From assembly GCF_003614435.1 (NCBI RefSeq), contig NZ_CP025546.1, positions 2,542,001 to 2,606,000 on the forward strand: a DNA stretch of 64,000 nt, in the 5' to 3' direction. Of this stretch, positions 16,535 to 26,769 are shown piece by piece. This DNA comes from Mycobacterium paragordonae (lineage in GTDB: Bacteria > Actinomycetota > Actinomycetes > Mycobacteriales > Mycobacteriaceae). The position numbers and the translations under genes are program-made. Under the pieces are notes generated by a model. It saw only the letters and a program-made list of their open reading frames with translations. It did no database searches and was not told where the DNA came from. Every line of letters begins with the position of its first letter. Position 1 is the stretch's first letter.

Positions 16535-17481
16535 TACCGCCATCCGTAGGTCTGAAACTGCCCGGCCGGCCCCGTGACCTGTTGACCGGCAAGGCCACCG
16601 ACTGGGCGTACGCCACCGGTTGGCGTGCCGTGCGGGTGCTGCCGGAGTTCGCGGCGCGCAACGCATTTGAGGCCGGTGCCCGCTACGCCGCACGCAACGG
16701 CGGGCCCGAACAGCTGCGCAAGAACCTGGCCCGGGTCATCGGGGTGACGCCGGCCCGGGTACCGGACTCACTGATGCGCGCCTCGCTCGCGTCCTATGCC
16801 CGGTACTGGCGAGAAGCCTTCCGGTTGCCGACCATGGATCTGCACGAGCTGACCCGCCAGCTCGACAGCGGAACCCACGGCCAGGACAACCTCAACGCGG
16901 GGTTGGCGGCCGGCCGCGGGGTGGTGCTGGCGCTGCCGCACAGCGGCAACTGGGACATGAACGGTGTGTGGCTCGCGCACACATATAGCACCTTCGCCAC
17001 CGTCGCCGAGCGCCTCAAACCGGAATCGCTGTACCAACGCTTCATCGACTACCGCGAGACCCTCGGCTTCGAGGTCATTCCGCACTCCGGCGGTGACCGA
17101 CCCCCGTTCGAGGTGCTGTGCGACCGGCTGCGGGACAACCAGATCGTGGCCCTGATGGCCGAGCGCGACCTCACCCGGACCGGCGTCGAAGTCGATTTCT
17201 TCGGCGAACCCACCCGGATGCCCGCCGGGCCGGCCAAGCTGGCGATCGCGACGGGCGCGGCTTTGCTGCCCTCGCACTGCTGGTTTTCCGGCGACGGCTG
17301 GGAATGCAACATGCAGACGCCGCTGGACTGCAGCAGCGGCGACGTCGGCGCCATCACGCAGGCCCTCGCCGATGAGTTCGCGCGCAATATCGCTGCCCAT
17401 CCCGCAGACTGGCACATGCTGCAACCGCAGTGGCTGGCGGATCTGTCGGACGACCGGCAGGCCTGGTTGAAGGACGGCTGA
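16531..17481 (+). CDS. patA: Phosphatidylinositol mannoside acyltransferase
   Basis: 316 residues from GTG 16531. A lysophospholipid-acyltransferase/HtrB-like fold is indicated by the active-site block LALPHSGNWDMNG (H-x4-D) and VEVDFFGEPTRMPAGPAKLA. It acylates the mannose of PIM1/PIM2 at the inner face of the membrane. It lies between pgsA and pimA with overlapping ends on both sides, as in other mycobacteria. Confidence 0.93.
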   Translation: MIPPSVGLKLPGRPRDLLTGKATDWAYATGWRAVRVLPEFAARNAFEAGARYAARNGGPEQLRKNLARVIGVTPARVPDSLMRASLASYARYWREAFRLPTMDLHELTRQLDSGTHGQDNLNAGLAAGRGVVLALPHSGNWDMNGVWLAHTYSTFATVAERLKPESLYQRFIDYRETLGFEVIPHSGGDRPPFEVLCDRLRDNQIVALMAERDLTRTGVEVDFFGEPTRMPAGPAKLAIATGAALLPSHCWFSGDGWECNMQTPLDCSSGDVGAITQALADEFARNIAAHPADWHMLQPQWLADLSDDRQAWLKDG

Positions 17482-18617
17482 TGCGGATCGGGATGGTCTG
17501 CCCCTACTCGTTCGACGTGCCCGGCGGGGTGCAGTCGCACGTGTTGCAGCTGGCCGAGGTGATGATCGAGCGCGGACACCAGGTCAGCGTGCTGGCGCCG
17601 ATGTCCCCGGAGACCCCACTGCCCGACTACGTCGTCTCCGCCGGCAAGGCCGTTCCGATCCCCTACAACGGATCGGTGGCCCGGCTGCGGTTCGGCCCGG
17701 TCACCTACCGCAAAGTGAAAAAGTGGCTCGCTGAAGGCGATTTCGACGTGCTGCACCTGCATGAGCCGGGTGCACCCAGCCTGTCGCTGCTGGCCCTGGA
17801 CATCGCCGAAGGCCCCATCGTGGCGACGTTCCACACCTCGACCACGAAGTCGATGGCGATGTCGGTCCTGGGCGGCATGCTGCGGCCCAGGTTCGAGAAG
17901 ATCGTCGGCCGGATCGCGGTGTCCGACCTGGCGCGACGCTGGCAGATGGAGTCGGTGGGCTCCGATGCCGTGGAGATTCCCAACGGCGTCGACGTCGGCT
18001 CCTTCGCCACGGCGCCACTGCTGGACGGATATCCGCGGCCGGGCAGGACGGTGCTGTTCCTGGGGCGCTACGACGAGCCACGCAAGGGCATGGCGACGCT
18101 GCTGGCCGCCATGCCCGCCGTGGTGCAGCGCTTTCCCGACGTGCAGCTGCTCATCGTGGGCCGCGGCGACGAGCACGAATTGCGTTCTCAGGCAACAAAT
18201 TTCGGCGACCACCTGGTGTTTCTCGGGCAGGTTGACGACGCGGGCAAGGCGTCGGCGATGCGCAGCGCCGACGTGTACTGCGCACCCAACACCGGCGGCG
18301 AGAGCTTCGGCATCGTTCTGGTGGAGGCCATGGCCGCCGGCACCGCCGTGGTGGCCAGCGACCTGGACGCGTTCCGGCGGGTCCTGCAGGACGGCGAGCT
18401 CGGCAGGCTGGTCCCCATCGAAGACGGCTTCGAAGACGGAGAAGCGCTGGCCGAAGCGCTGATCGCGGTGCTCGAAGACGACGCGCTGCGGCATCGGTAT
18501 GTCGCTGCCGGCAGTGAGGCGGTGCACCGCTACGACTGGTCGGTGGTGGCCAGCCAGATCATGCGGGTCTACGAGACGGTGGCCGGGTCGGGCGTCAAGG
18601 TGCAGGTGGCCAGCTGA
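17481..18617 (+). CDS. pimA: Phosphatidylinositol alpha-mannosyltransferase
   Basis: 378 residues from ATG 17481. GT-B fold, GT4 family: the N-terminal loop is YSFDVPGGVQSHVLQLAEVM, and the donor site is LGRYDEPRKGMATLL and ESFGIVLVEAMAAGTAVV (E-x7-E). It adds the first mannose from GDP-mannose to phosphatidylinositol, an essential step. It overlaps patA by 1 nt and the Nudix gene by 1 nt. Confidence 0.95.
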   Translation: MRIGMVCPYSFDVPGGVQSHVLQLAEVMIERGHQVSVLAPMSPETPLPDYVVSAGKAVPIPYNGSVARLRFGPVTYRKVKKWLAEGDFDVLHLHEPGAPSLSLLALDIAEGPIVATFHTSTTKSMAMSVLGGMLRPRFEKIVGRIAVSDLARRWQMESVGSDAVEIPNGVDVGSFATAPLLDGYPRPGRTVLFLGRYDEPRKGMATLLAAMPAVVQRFPDVQLLIVGRGDEHELRSQATNFGDHLVFLGQVDDAGKASAMRSADVYCAPNTGGESFGIVLVEAMAAGTAVVASDLDAFRRVLQDGELGRLVPIEDGFEDGEALAEALIAVLEDDALRHRYVAAGSEAVHRYDWSVVASQIMRVYETVAGSGVKVQVAS

Positions 18618-19639
18618 TGGTGTGGCTGATCGTCGTCGGCGTCCTGCTGCTCGTGTTGCTGGTGGTGTTCGGCGCCTGGGGCTATCAGCGGGCCAACCGG
18701 CTGGACCGGCTCAACGTCCGATACGACCTGTCCTGGCAGGCGTTGGACAGCGCCCTGGCGCGGCGTGCGGTGGTGGCGCGGGCGGTCGCCATCGATGCCT
18801 ATGGCGGCTCGCCGGAGGGGGAGCGGCTGGCGGCGCTGGCCGACGCCGCCGAGCGTGCGCCGCGTGGCATGCGCGAGACCGCCGAGAACGAACTGTCGGC
18901 TGCGCTGGCGCTGGTGGACCCGGCGTCGGTGCCGGCGGCCCTGGTGGCCGAGTTGGCCGATGCCGAGGCACGGGTATTGCTGGCCCGCCGATTCCATAAC
19001 GACGCGGTGCGCGACACCCTGGTGCTTGCCGAGCGGCGCATGGTGCGGCTGTTCCATCTCGGCGGAAGGGCGCCGCTGCCAACCTATTTCGAGATCGCCG
19101 AGCGGCCGCACGCGCAGCGTCACACCGGCGATAAGCTCAACCACCGCACCTCGGCGCGGGTGGTCCTGCTCGACGAGGACGGCGCGGTGCTGTTGCTGTG
19201 CGGGTCGGATCCCGCCATCGCCCATGCCCCGCGGTGGTGGTTCACCGTTGGTGGCGAGGTCAGGCCCGGGGAGCGGCTGGCCGAAGCGGCGGCCCGGGAG
19301 TTGGCCGAGGAAACCGGCCTGCAGGTGGCGCCCGCCGAGCTGGTCGGACCCGTCTGGCGGCGTGACGAGGTCTTCGAGTTCAACGGCTCGATGATCGACA
19401 GCGAGGAGTTCTACCTCGTGCACCGCACGCGGCGGTTCGAGCCGGCACTGGACGGGCGCACGGAGCTGGAACGCAGCTACATTCACGGCGCTCGGTGGTG
19501 CGGGCCGGCCGACATCGCCGAACTGGCCGCCGCCGGCGAAATCGTCTACCCGCGGCAACTCGGCGAGCTGCTGCCCGCGGCCGGCGAGCTGGTGGACTGC
19601 GCCCCGCGCGATGCCGTTGTGCCGCAGTCGATCAGCTGA
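18617..19639 (+). CDS. Membrane-anchored Nudix hydrolase
   Basis: 340 residues. A single N-terminal transmembrane helix (VWLIVVGVLLLVLLVVFGAW) precedes a helical middle region, then a Nudix domain near 175-320 with the complete box GGEVRPGERLAEAAARELAEETGL. It is last in the PIM operon, corresponding to Rv2609c of M. tuberculosis. The substrate is unknown; the location suggests a nucleotide-sugar or CDP/GDP by-product, an inference only. Confidence 0.87.
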   Translation: MVWLIVVGVLLLVLLVVFGAWGYQRANRLDRLNVRYDLSWQALDSALARRAVVARAVAIDAYGGSPEGERLAALADAAERAPRGMRETAENELSAALALVDPASVPAALVAELADAEARVLLARRFHNDAVRDTLVLAERRMVRLFHLGGRAPLPTYFEIAERPHAQRHTGDKLNHRTSARVVLLDEDGAVLLLCGSDPAIAHAPRWWFTVGGEVRPGERLAEAAARELAEETGLQVAPAELVGPVWRRDEVFEFNGSMIDSEEFYLVHRTRRFEPALDGRTELERSYIHGARWCGPADIAELAAAGEIVYPRQLGELLPAAGELVDCAPRDAVVPQSIS

Positions 19640-19640
19640 G

Positions 19641-20024
19641 TCAAATCTTCCCGGGCATACCAACTGTCGGCGGTTCGGGGATCGCCGGCGGTTCTGGGAT
19701 CGCCGGTGGCGCGGGAATCGCCGGCGGGGCCGCGGGTGGGGGTGGCGGTGTGGGAATGGCGTACGGACCGCCGGCGCAAATCGGGTCGGCGGGCATGGTG
19801 GCGCAGGTGGGATCAGACGGCGATGTCGGGGCGCTGGGCGCGGCATAGGGCCCGCCCTGGCACTGGGGTTCGAAGGGCATCGAGATGCACCGCGGGTCGT
19901 CCGGGCCGGACGGAACACCCGAATCGGGATCGTCCTGACGAGCGAGCGTCGCCCAGGCCGGTACCGGCACACTCGCGCCCAGCCCGATGAGCGCGGTTAC
20001 CGCCAGTGTTTTCACCCACGTCAT
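19641..20024 (-). CDS. Secreted proline-rich small protein with duplicated cysteine motif
   Basis: 127 residues from ATG 20024, preceded by GGAGA. A signal peptide is likely (MTWVKTLAVTALIGLGASVPVPAWA). The mature part holds two copies of a C-x7-C motif ending in GGPYA (CISMPFEPQCQGGPYA and CATMPADPICAGGPYA). A tail of repeated PPAIPEPP follows. The four cysteines could form two disulfides outside the cell. Function is unknown. It converges on the Nudix gene with 1 nt between. Confidence 0.7.
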   Translation of the reverse strand: MTWVKTLAVTALIGLGASVPVPAWATLARQDDPDSGVPSGPDDPRCISMPFEPQCQGGPYAAPSAPTSPSDPTCATMPADPICAGGPYAIPTPPPPPAAPPAIPAPPAIPEPPAIPEPPTVGMPGKI

Positions 20025-20049
20025 CCGTCTCTCCTTCACCGGTACGCCG

Positions 20050-21756
20050 TTACGGTAACCGCCGTGGGAAACCCAATCCCGCCAGCGCGTCGTGAACCCC
20101 CTGCGCCGCGCCCTGCTGCAACTGCGCGGCGAGCACCGCCGGATCGATCTGCGGGAACAGCCCGGCCGGCGCCGGCACATCCTGGTAGGCGGTGCGGTCG
20201 TAGCCCAGCTCGACGAGCACCCGCAGGTCGGGCTGGATCAGGTCGGCCAGCGGGTTCCCCACGAACGGCACCCCGCGCAGCGGATTGAGCAACGGCAGGT
20301 CGTGCGTCGGAATCAGCATGTAGGTGGTCAAGCTGTCCGGCGACACCGGCTGGACGATGCCCGACGCGAACTGGGCGGCGGACAGCGCGTACGACGGGTG
20401 GATGTAGGCGAAGCCGGCCAGCGCATTGGCCGTCGCCAGCAGGTTCAGCGGGTATCGCGGGAAATCGGCGGCGCCGTCGTACTGGATCGCGTAATCGACG
20501 GTGGGATAGAGGTTCGCGGGCGTGGCGCCGTTGAAGGTGAACCCCATGAACGGGATGGACAGTCCGGTGAAACGGGACAGCAGGCCGCCGTCGGGCCGGT
20601 TCGGGTTGGCAACCAGGACGAAAGACAATTCGTCGGTCCCCGGACGCAACGCGGGCGGCAACGACTGCAGATAGCGCATCTCCAGCGTCGCCACCGTGGA
20701 GCTCTGGGACAGCCCGAAGACGATCGTGTCCTTGCCCGCCGCGTGCAGGTTCATGATCGCGGTGTTCAGGCGCTGCATCCCCTCGGCGATCGAGACATCG
20801 AAGGGCAGGCTGGTGGGGCCGGTGAGCGGGAACAGCTTGGACGGCGTCACCAGAAATTGCGCGTCATAGGACGGGTGGGTCGGGGTGATGAAGCTGTTCG
20901 CGAACGTCTGAAAGCCTGACCAGGGCATCGGGTTGGGTCCGGTGCCGCCCATGAGCAGGGCCGTCGTCGTCGGACTGCCGCCGCCGACCGGGTTCATGTC
21001 GATGAGTCTGACGCCGACGTTTCCATCGCCGGGAAGTCCGTAGCCGACCTGCCGGTTGCCGGTATTGATCAGCCCGACGTTCCAGTTGCCCCTGTTCTGG
21101 AAGCCGATGTTGCCGTCGCCCCGGTTGTCGACGCCGATGTTGCCGTTGCCGGCGTTGCCGAACCCGATGTTGTTGACGCCTTTGTTCCCGGAGCCCAGGT
21201 TGAAGGTGCCCCTGGACCAGTCGATGCTCAGTCCGGGCAGGCCGGTGGCCGCGTAGGCGCCGGCCAGTTGCTCTGCCACTGCCGACGCCTCGGCGTGATA
21301 GCCCGCCATGACGGCGACGTCCTGGGCCCACATCTGCTCGTAGACGGCCTCGGCGGCCGCGATCGCCGGCGTGTTCTGCCCGAACAGATTCCCCGCCACC
21401 AGCCAGACCAGCCCCGACCGGTTGGCGGCGACCATCGTCGGGTGCACGACCGTCGCCTGCGCGGCCTCGAACGCCGCGGCTGCCGCTCGCGCCTGCGCGG
21501 CTGTCCGGCCGGCCTGGGTCGCCGCCGTCGTCAACCACGTCATGTACGGGCCCGCGGCCCGCGTCATCGCCAGCATCGCCGGGCCCTGCCAGGTGTCGGC
21601 CAGTCCCGAGGTGACCGACGCGAACGAACGCGCCGCGGCGTCCAGTTCGGCGGCCAGTCCGTCCCAGGACGCTGCCGCGGATAGCCAGGGCTGCAGCCCC
21701 GCGCCGGCGAAGAGGCGCGCCGAGGTCAGTTCCGGCGGCAGAACGGCGAAATTCAT
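20050..21756 (-). CDS. PPE-family protein with PE-PPE serine hydrolase-type domain (PPE42-like)
   Basis: 568 residues from ATG 21756 ([10 protein letters not shown], the PPE N-terminus). The PPE domain spans about 1-180. A short NxGxGN repeat block follows ([13 protein letters not shown], then [12 protein letters not shown]). The PE-PPE alpha/beta-hydrolase domain covers about 260-500, with nucleophile elbow GLSQSSTVA and ending near [11 protein letters not shown]. Order and length match Rv2608/PPE42. It is probably exported by a type VII system; there is no PE partner gene beside it. It is divergent from pdxS with 126 nt between starts. Confidence 0.88.
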   Translation of the reverse strand: MNFAVLPPELTSARLFAGAGLQPWLSAAASWDGLAAELDAAARSFASVTSGLADTWQGPAMLAMTRAAGPYMTWLTTAATQAGRTAAQARAAAAAFEAAQATVVHPTMVAANRSGLVWLVAGNLFGQNTPAIAAAEAVYEQMWAQDVAVMAGYHAEASAVAEQLAGAYAATGLPGLSIDWSRGTFNLGSGNKGVNNIGFGNAGNGNIGVDNRGDGNIGFQNRGNWNVGLINTGNRQVGYGLPGDGNVGVRLIDMNPVGGGSPTTTALLMGGTGPNPMPWSGFQTFANSFITPTHPSYDAQFLVTPSKLFPLTGPTSLPFDVSIAEGMQRLNTAIMNLHAAGKDTIVFGLSQSSTVATLEMRYLQSLPPALRPGTDELSFVLVANPNRPDGGLLSRFTGLSIPFMGFTFNGATPANLYPTVDYAIQYDGAADFPRYPLNLLATANALAGFAYIHPSYALSAAQFASGIVQPVSPDSLTTYMLIPTHDLPLLNPLRGVPFVGNPLADLIQPDLRVLVELGYDRTAYQDVPAPAGLFPQIDPAVLAAQLQQGAAQGVHDALAGLGFPRRLP

Positions 21757-21882
21757 CGCGAGGCTCCCCAACTCGCTGGCCAACAACGCGGAGCTTAGGG
21801 CACCGCAGGCCTCAACTGCGGGTAAATGCGGTTGTCGGTCCCCTTTAGACTGGTGGTCACTTCCCGAAATTCAAGGAGCGTA

Positions 21883-22812
21883 GTGAACAGCCAGCAGAAC
21901 GGCGCCCAGCCGGCTTGGAGCCAAACCGGAGCCGAAACCGGAACCGCTCGCGTCAAGCGCGGCATGGCCGAAATGCTCAAGGGCGGCGTCATCATGGACG
22001 TCGTCACCCCTGAGCAGGCCCGCATCGCCGAAGGCGCGGGTGCCGTCGCGGTGATGGCGCTGGAACGGGTGCCCGCCGATATCCGCGCCCAGGGCGGGGT
22101 GTCGCGGATGAGCGACCCCGACATGATCGAGGGCATCATCGACGCCGTCACCATCCCGGTGATGGCCAAGGCCCGCATCGGGCACTTCGTCGAGGCGCAG
22201 ATCCTGCAGAGCCTCGGGGTGGACTACATCGACGAGTCCGAGGTGCTCACACCCGCCGACTACACCCACCACATCGACAAGTGGAAATTCACGGTGCCGT
22301 TCGTGTGCGGGGCCACCAACCTCGGCGAGGCGCTGCGGCGCATCGCCGAGGGCGCGGCGATGATCCGCTCCAAGGGTGAGGCGGGCACCGGCGACGTCTC
22401 CAACGCCACCACGCACATGCGCGCGATCGGTGGCGAGATCCGCCGGCTCATGTCGTTGTCCGAAGACGAATTGTTCGTTGCCGCAAAGGAATTGCAGGCG
22501 CCCTACGATCTGGTCGTGGAGGTGGCCCGGGCCGGCAAGCTGCCGGTGACGTTGTTCACCGCCGGCGGTATCGCCACCCCGGCCGACGCCGCGATGATGA
22601 TGCAGCTCGGCGCCGAAGGCGTGTTCGTCGGGTCGGGGATCTTCAAGGCCGGCGACCCGGTGCAGCGCGCCGCGGCGATCGTCAAGGCCACCACGTTCTA
22701 CGACGACCCCGACGTGCTGGCCAAGGTGTCCCGCGGGCTGGGGGAGGCAATGGTCGGCATCAACGTGGAGGAGATCGCCGAGCCGCATCGCCTGGCACAA
22801 CGCGGCTGGTGA
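21883..22812 (+). CDS. pdxS: Pyridoxal 5'-phosphate synthase, synthase subunit
   Basis: 309 residues from GTG 21883, with AAGGAG at 21873-21878 fixing the start. The TIM-barrel blocks [34 protein letters not shown] and [14 protein letters not shown] are those of PdxS, with Lys in VMAKARIG as the first catalytic lysine. With PdxT it makes PLP from ribose 5-phosphate, glyceraldehyde 3-phosphate and glutamine-derived ammonia. The thioesterase tesB2 lies between pdxS and pdxT, as in M. tuberculosis. Here pdxH is not next to it. Confidence 0.96.
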   Translation: MNSQQNGAQPAWSQTGAETGTARVKRGMAEMLKGGVIMDVVTPEQARIAEGAGAVAVMALERVPADIRAQGGVSRMSDPDMIEGIIDAVTIPVMAKARIGHFVEAQILQSLGVDYIDESEVLTPADYTHHIDKWKFTVPFVCGATNLGEALRRIAEGAAMIRSKGEAGTGDVSNATTHMRAIGGEIRRLMSLSEDELFVAAKELQAPYDLVVEVARAGKLPVTLFTAGGIATPADAAMMMQLGAEGVFVGSGIFKAGDPVQRAAAIVKATTFYDDPDVLAKVSRGLGEAMVGINVEEIAEPHRLAQRGW

Positions 22813-22849
22813 CGGTCGGCTGGTGACAGGCGGCTGGTAAAAACAGTCC

Positions 22850-23695
22850 GTGGCGATCGAAGAGATCCTCGATCTCGAACAACTCGAGGTCAACATCTAC
22901 CGCGGTAGCGTGTTCAGCCCCGAATCGGGGTTCCTGCAGCGCACCTTCGGTGGGCACGTGGCCGGGCAGTCGCTGGTGTCGGCGGTGCGTACCGTCGACC
23001 CGCGCTACCAGGTGCATTCGCTGCACGGCTATTTCCTGCGGCCCGGGGATGCCAAGGAGCGCACGGTGTTCATCGTGGAGCGCACCAGGGACGGCGGATC
23101 GTTCGCGACCAGGCGGGTCAACGCGATCCAGCACGGCGAGATCATCTTCAGCATGGGGGCGTCGTTCCAGACCGACCAGGAAGGCATCAACCACCAGGAC
23201 GCCATGCCCGCGGCGCCGCCGCCGGACGGGCTGCCCGGCCTGTCCTCGGTGAAGGTCTTCGACGACGCGGGATTCAAGCAGTTCGAGGAGTGGGACGTCT
23301 GCATCGTGCCGCGCGACCGCCTGAAACTGTTGCCCGGCAAGGCCTCTCAGCAGCAGGTGTGGTTCCGTCACCGCGATCCGCTGCCCGATGACCCGGTTCT
23401 GCACATCTGCGCGCTGGCCTATATGAGCGACCTGACCCTGCTCGGGTCGGCGCAGGTCACCCACATGGCCGAGCGTGAGCATCTGCAGGTGTCGTCGCTG
23501 GACCACGCGATGTGGTTCATGCGGGCCTTCCGGGCCGACGAATGGCTGCTTTACGACCAGTCGTCACCCTCGGCCGGCGGAGGGCGATCGCTGTGCCAGG
23601 GCAAGATCTTCAATCAGAGCGGTGAGATGGTGGCCGCGGTGATGCAGGAGGGGCTGACCCGGTTCAAGCGCGGATACCAGCCGACCACCCCGTGA
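22850..23695 (+). CDS. tesB2: Acyl-CoA thioesterase II
   Basis: 281 residues from GTG 22850. It is a double-hotdog thioesterase: [20 protein letters not shown] and [11 protein letters not shown] in the first half, then [32 protein letters not shown] with catalytic Asp and Ser/Thr candidates. It hydrolyses fatty acyl-CoAs. Its 3' end overlaps pdxT by 4 nt, so it is co-translated with the PLP genes. Confidence 0.92.
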   Translation: MAIEEILDLEQLEVNIYRGSVFSPESGFLQRTFGGHVAGQSLVSAVRTVDPRYQVHSLHGYFLRPGDAKERTVFIVERTRDGGSFATRRVNAIQHGEIIFSMGASFQTDQEGINHQDAMPAAPPPDGLPGLSSVKVFDDAGFKQFEEWDVCIVPRDRLKLLPGKASQQQVWFRHRDPLPDDPVLHICALAYMSDLTLLGSAQVTHMAEREHLQVSSLDHAMWFMRAFRADEWLLYDQSSPSAGGGRSLCQGKIFNQSGEMVAAVMQEGLTRFKRGYQPTTP

Positions 23696-24288
23696 GTGCG
23701 CCGCTGATCGGCGTGCTGGCGTTGCAGGGCGATACCCGCGAGCACCTGGCCGCGCTGCAGGAGGCCGGCGCCGAGGCGATCACGGTGCGTCGCCGCGCCG
23801 AACTGGACGCGGTGGACGGGCTGGTGCTACCCGGTGGCGAGTCCACCGCGATGAGTCACCTGCTGCGTGACTTCGATCTGCTGGAACCGCTGCGGGCCCG
23901 GCTGGCCGACGGGCTGCCCGCCTATGGGGCGTGTGCCGGCATGATTCTGCTGTCCAGCGAGATCCTGGACGCGGGCGCGGAAGGCCGGGAGGCGCTGCCG
24001 CTGGGCGGGATCGATATGACGGTGCGGCGCAACGCGTTCGGACGGCAGGTCGATTCGTTCGAGGGTGACATCCCGTTCGAGGGTCTGGACGGGACGGTGC
24101 GTGCGGTGTTCATCCGGGCGCCGTGGGTCGAGCGGGTCGGCGCCGGTGTGCAGGTGCTGGCGCGGGCCGCAGGCCATGTCGTCGCGGTGCGCCAGGGTCT
24201 CGTGTTGGCGACGGCGTTTCATCCGGAGGTGACGGGCGACCGGCGGGTGCACCAGATGTTCGTGGACATGGTCACCGGCACGGCCTGA
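23692..24288 (+). CDS. pdxT: Pyridoxal 5'-phosphate synthase, glutaminase subunit
   Basis: 198 residues from GTG 23692. Class I glutamine amidotransferase: the oxyanion loop is [10 protein letters not shown], the catalytic Cys lies in [10 protein letters not shown] near residue 80, and His-Glu in FHPEVTGD near 172. It supplies ammonia to PdxS. The start overlaps tesB2 (GTGA). Confidence 0.95.
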   Translation: MSAPLIGVLALQGDTREHLAALQEAGAEAITVRRRAELDAVDGLVLPGGESTAMSHLLRDFDLLEPLRARLADGLPAYGACAGMILLSSEILDAGAEGREALPLGGIDMTVRRNAFGRQVDSFEGDIPFEGLDGTVRAVFIRAPWVERVGAGVQVLARAAGHVVAVRQGLVLATAFHPEVTGDRRVHQMFVDMVTGTA

Positions 24289-24425
24289 GTCTCGGGTCGC
24301 GGGGCCGCCGCCATCCGAACGTGGGACCGGTGGACGGAATCCTTGGTCGATAGAACCCGCCTGGGGCCCACGCTGGACGGGTCGCCTGGCGGCGACCAGG
24401 TCAGCCGGCACGGCATGATGTGCCC

Positions 24426-25784
24426 ATGGCAGACATCAAACGTGGCGGGCTGCGCCGTGCGGCTAAGCTGGCCGGCCTGCCAGCCGGGGTGGCCGGGCGC
24501 GCCGCGTTGGGCGTCGGTAAGCGGATGACCGGCAAGTCCAAGGACGAGGTGAACGCCGAGCTTCTGGAGAAGGCCGCCGACGAAATGTTCAAGGTGCTCG
24601 GGGAGCTCAAGGGCGGGGCCATGAAGGTCGGCCAGGCGCTGTCGGTGATGGAGGCCGCGATACCGCCGCAATTCGCCGAGCCCTTCCGCGAGACGCTGGT
24701 CAAGCTGCAGAGCGAGGCCCCGCCACTGCCTGCGCCCAAGGTGCACCGGGTGCTCGATGCCCAGCTGGGCATCAAGTGGCGGGACCGATTCCAGTCCTTC
24801 GACGACACCGCTGTCGCCTCGGCGAGCATCGGCCAGGTGCACAAAGGCGTATGGCACGACGGTCGTGAGGTCGCCGTCAAGATCCAGTACCCCGGTGCCG
24901 ACGAGGCCCTGCGCGCAGACCTCAAACTGATCCAACGTTTCAGCTGGGTCGCTAAGCAGGTGGTGCCGGGCGCCGACGTGGATCGACTGGTCGCGGAGAT
25001 CAACGACACGCTGGAAGCGGAGTTGGACTACCGCCAGGAGGCGCAGAATCAGCGCGCCTTCGCCAAGGGCTTCGCCGGTGACCCCAAGTTCGCGGTGCCC
25101 GCGGTGATCGCTAGCGCGCCGAGAGTGATGGTTTCGGAGTGGCTGGACGGTCGGCGGGTGTCCGCGGTCATCGCCGACGGGACCAGGGAAGAGCGGGATT
25201 CCGTCGCCGGGCTGCTCATCGAGTTCACCTTCAGCTCACCGGCGCGGGTCGGGCTGGTGCACGCCGATCCGCACCCGGGCAACTTCATGCTGCTGCCTGA
25301 TGGGCGCCTGGGCGTCATAGACTTCGGCGCCGTCGCCGAGCACCCCGGTGGCCTCCCGGCCGGCTTCGGCGAGCTGCTGTGCCGGGCGCGTGACGAACAG
25401 TGGGACGAAGCCATCCGGTTGCTCAAGGAGCTCGGCTTTATGTCGGCCAACTACGACCTGACGGCCGAGCAGTTGGTGGAATACCTGCAGCCGCTGTGGC
25501 CCTACATCGACCCGCTGCGGTCCGGCGAGTTCCACTTCACCCGCAAGTGGTTCCGGAAGTCGGCGATCGTCACCACCGATCCGCTGGCCGACGGTTTCGG
25601 CGACCGGTTCAAGATGGCCCGGCAGATGACCATCCCGCCCGGGTACGTCATGTTGTTGCGCACCCTCGGCGGTCTGTTGGGGGTTGCGGTGCAACTCGAC
25701 GCCACGACGGCCTACGCCGACCTGATCGAGCGGTGGGTGCCGGGATTCTTCCCGCCTCGCGGGGCCCCGCCACAGTCCACGTAG
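24426..25784 (+). CDS. ABC1/UbiB-family atypical kinase-like protein
   Basis: 452 residues from ATG 24426 (GTG 24420 also possible). Family hallmarks: [11 protein letters not shown] (the KxGQ motif), [20 protein letters not shown] (Lys), [10 protein letters not shown] (ExD), [10 protein letters not shown] and LGVIDFGAV. Family members act as atypical ATPases in quinone or lipid handling; no quinone gene is adjacent. It lies between pdxT and yebC, where M. tuberculosis has no gene as far as I recall. Confidence 0.85.
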   Translation: MADIKRGGLRRAAKLAGLPAGVAGRAALGVGKRMTGKSKDEVNAELLEKAADEMFKVLGELKGGAMKVGQALSVMEAAIPPQFAEPFRETLVKLQSEAPPLPAPKVHRVLDAQLGIKWRDRFQSFDDTAVASASIGQVHKGVWHDGREVAVKIQYPGADEALRADLKLIQRFSWVAKQVVPGADVDRLVAEINDTLEAELDYRQEAQNQRAFAKGFAGDPKFAVPAVIASAPRVMVSEWLDGRRVSAVIADGTREERDSVAGLLIEFTFSSPARVGLVHADPHPGNFMLLPDGRLGVIDFGAVAEHPGGLPAGFGELLCRARDEQWDEAIRLLKELGFMSANYDLTAEQLVEYLQPLWPYIDPLRSGEFHFTRKWFRKSAIVTTDPLADGFGDRFKMARQMTIPPGYVMLLRTLGGLLGVAVQLDATTAYADLIERWVPGFFPPRGAPPQST

Positions 25785-25828
25785 ACTCGCTAGGCGAACT
25801 TTTCCAGCGAAAGAGGTACGAGGCACCG

Positions 25829-26584
25829 ATGAGCGGCCATTCCAAGTGGGCAACCACCAAGCACCAGAAGGCCGTCAAAGACGCGCGCCGTGGCAAGGAG
25901 TTCGCCCGGCTGATCAAGAACATCGAGGTCGCCGCCCGTACCGGCGGCGGTGACCCATCGGGCAACCCGACGTTGTACGACGCCATTCAGAAGGCCAAGA
26001 AGACCTCGGTGCCCAACGACAACATCGAGCGCGCCCGCAAGCGCGGCGCCGGTGAGGAAGCCGGCGGCGCCGACTACCAGACGATCATGTACGAGGGCTA
26101 CGGGCCCAACGGCGTCGCGGTTCTCGTCGAGTGCCTGACCGACAACCGCAACCGCGCCGCCAGCGAGGTCCGGGTGGCCATGACCCGCAACGGCGGCACC
26201 ATGGCGGACCCGGGCTCGGTCGCCTACCTGTTCACCCGCAAAGGCATGGTCACCCTGGAGAAGAACGGCCTCACCGAGGACGACGTGTTGACCGCCGTGC
26301 TGGACGCCGGAGCCGAGGACGTCAATGATCTCGGTGACAGTTTCGAGGTCGTCTCCGAGCCGACCGATCTGGTCGCCGTCCGAACCGCACTGCAGGACGC
26401 CGGCATCGATTACGAGTCGGCGGAGGCGAGCTTCCAGCCCTCCGTGAGTGTGCCGGTCGACGTCGAGGGCGCCCGCAAGGTGTTCAAACTGGTCGATGCG
26501 CTGGAGGACAGCGACGACGTGCAGAACGTCTGGACCAACGTCGACCTGTCCGACGAGGTGCTGGCCGCGCTCGACGAGGACTGA
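25829..26584 (+). CDS. yebC: YebC/TACO1-family protein
   Basis: 251 residues from ATG 25829 with AAAGAGG upstream. The typical N-terminus [19 protein letters not shown] and the block [19 protein letters not shown] identify the family, at the usual length. Members either regulate transcription or assist ribosomes stalled at proline stretches. The gene is followed by a terminator-like hairpin. Confidence 0.93.
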   Translation: MSGHSKWATTKHQKAVKDARRGKEFARLIKNIEVAARTGGGDPSGNPTLYDAIQKAKKTSVPNDNIERARKRGAGEEAGGADYQTIMYEGYGPNGVAVLVECLTDNRNRAASEVRVAMTRNGGTMADPGSVAYLFTRKGMVTLEKNGLTEDDVLTAVLDAGAEDVNDLGDSFEVVSEPTDLVAVRTALQDAGIDYESAEASFQPSVSVPVDVEGARKVFKLVDALEDSDDVQNVWTNVDLSDEVLAALDED

Positions 26585-26616
26585 GCCCTGGCGCGTCGCC
26601 GCCCGTCGCGAAAGTT

Positions 26617-26635
26617 GGCCCCCGCCGGGGTTTTT
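26617..26635 (+). terminator. Rho-independent-like terminator after yebC
   Basis: CCCC-GCC-GGGG hairpin directly followed by five T residues, 35 nt after the yebC stop. The stem is only 4-5 bp but has the classical U tract, which is rare in this GC-rich window. Confidence 0.6.
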
Positions 26636-26769
26636 GGGTGCTTGTGCACTGTGCCCTGTGCGCTCTGCCAGGTCTGTGCAGTTTGACTTTGCGGCCGCTG
26701 CCTGGCCGTCGTGATCATCTTCACCGGGGATTCACGCTTATGTGACCGGGTGGATGAGAGGCAGTTCCG

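Noticed and set aside
22801..22849. Three imperfect copies of CGGCTGGTGAC between pdxS and tesB2 as a regulatory element
   Set aside because: Short, imperfect, and lies in a transcribed gap of a conserved operon; no basis for a function.
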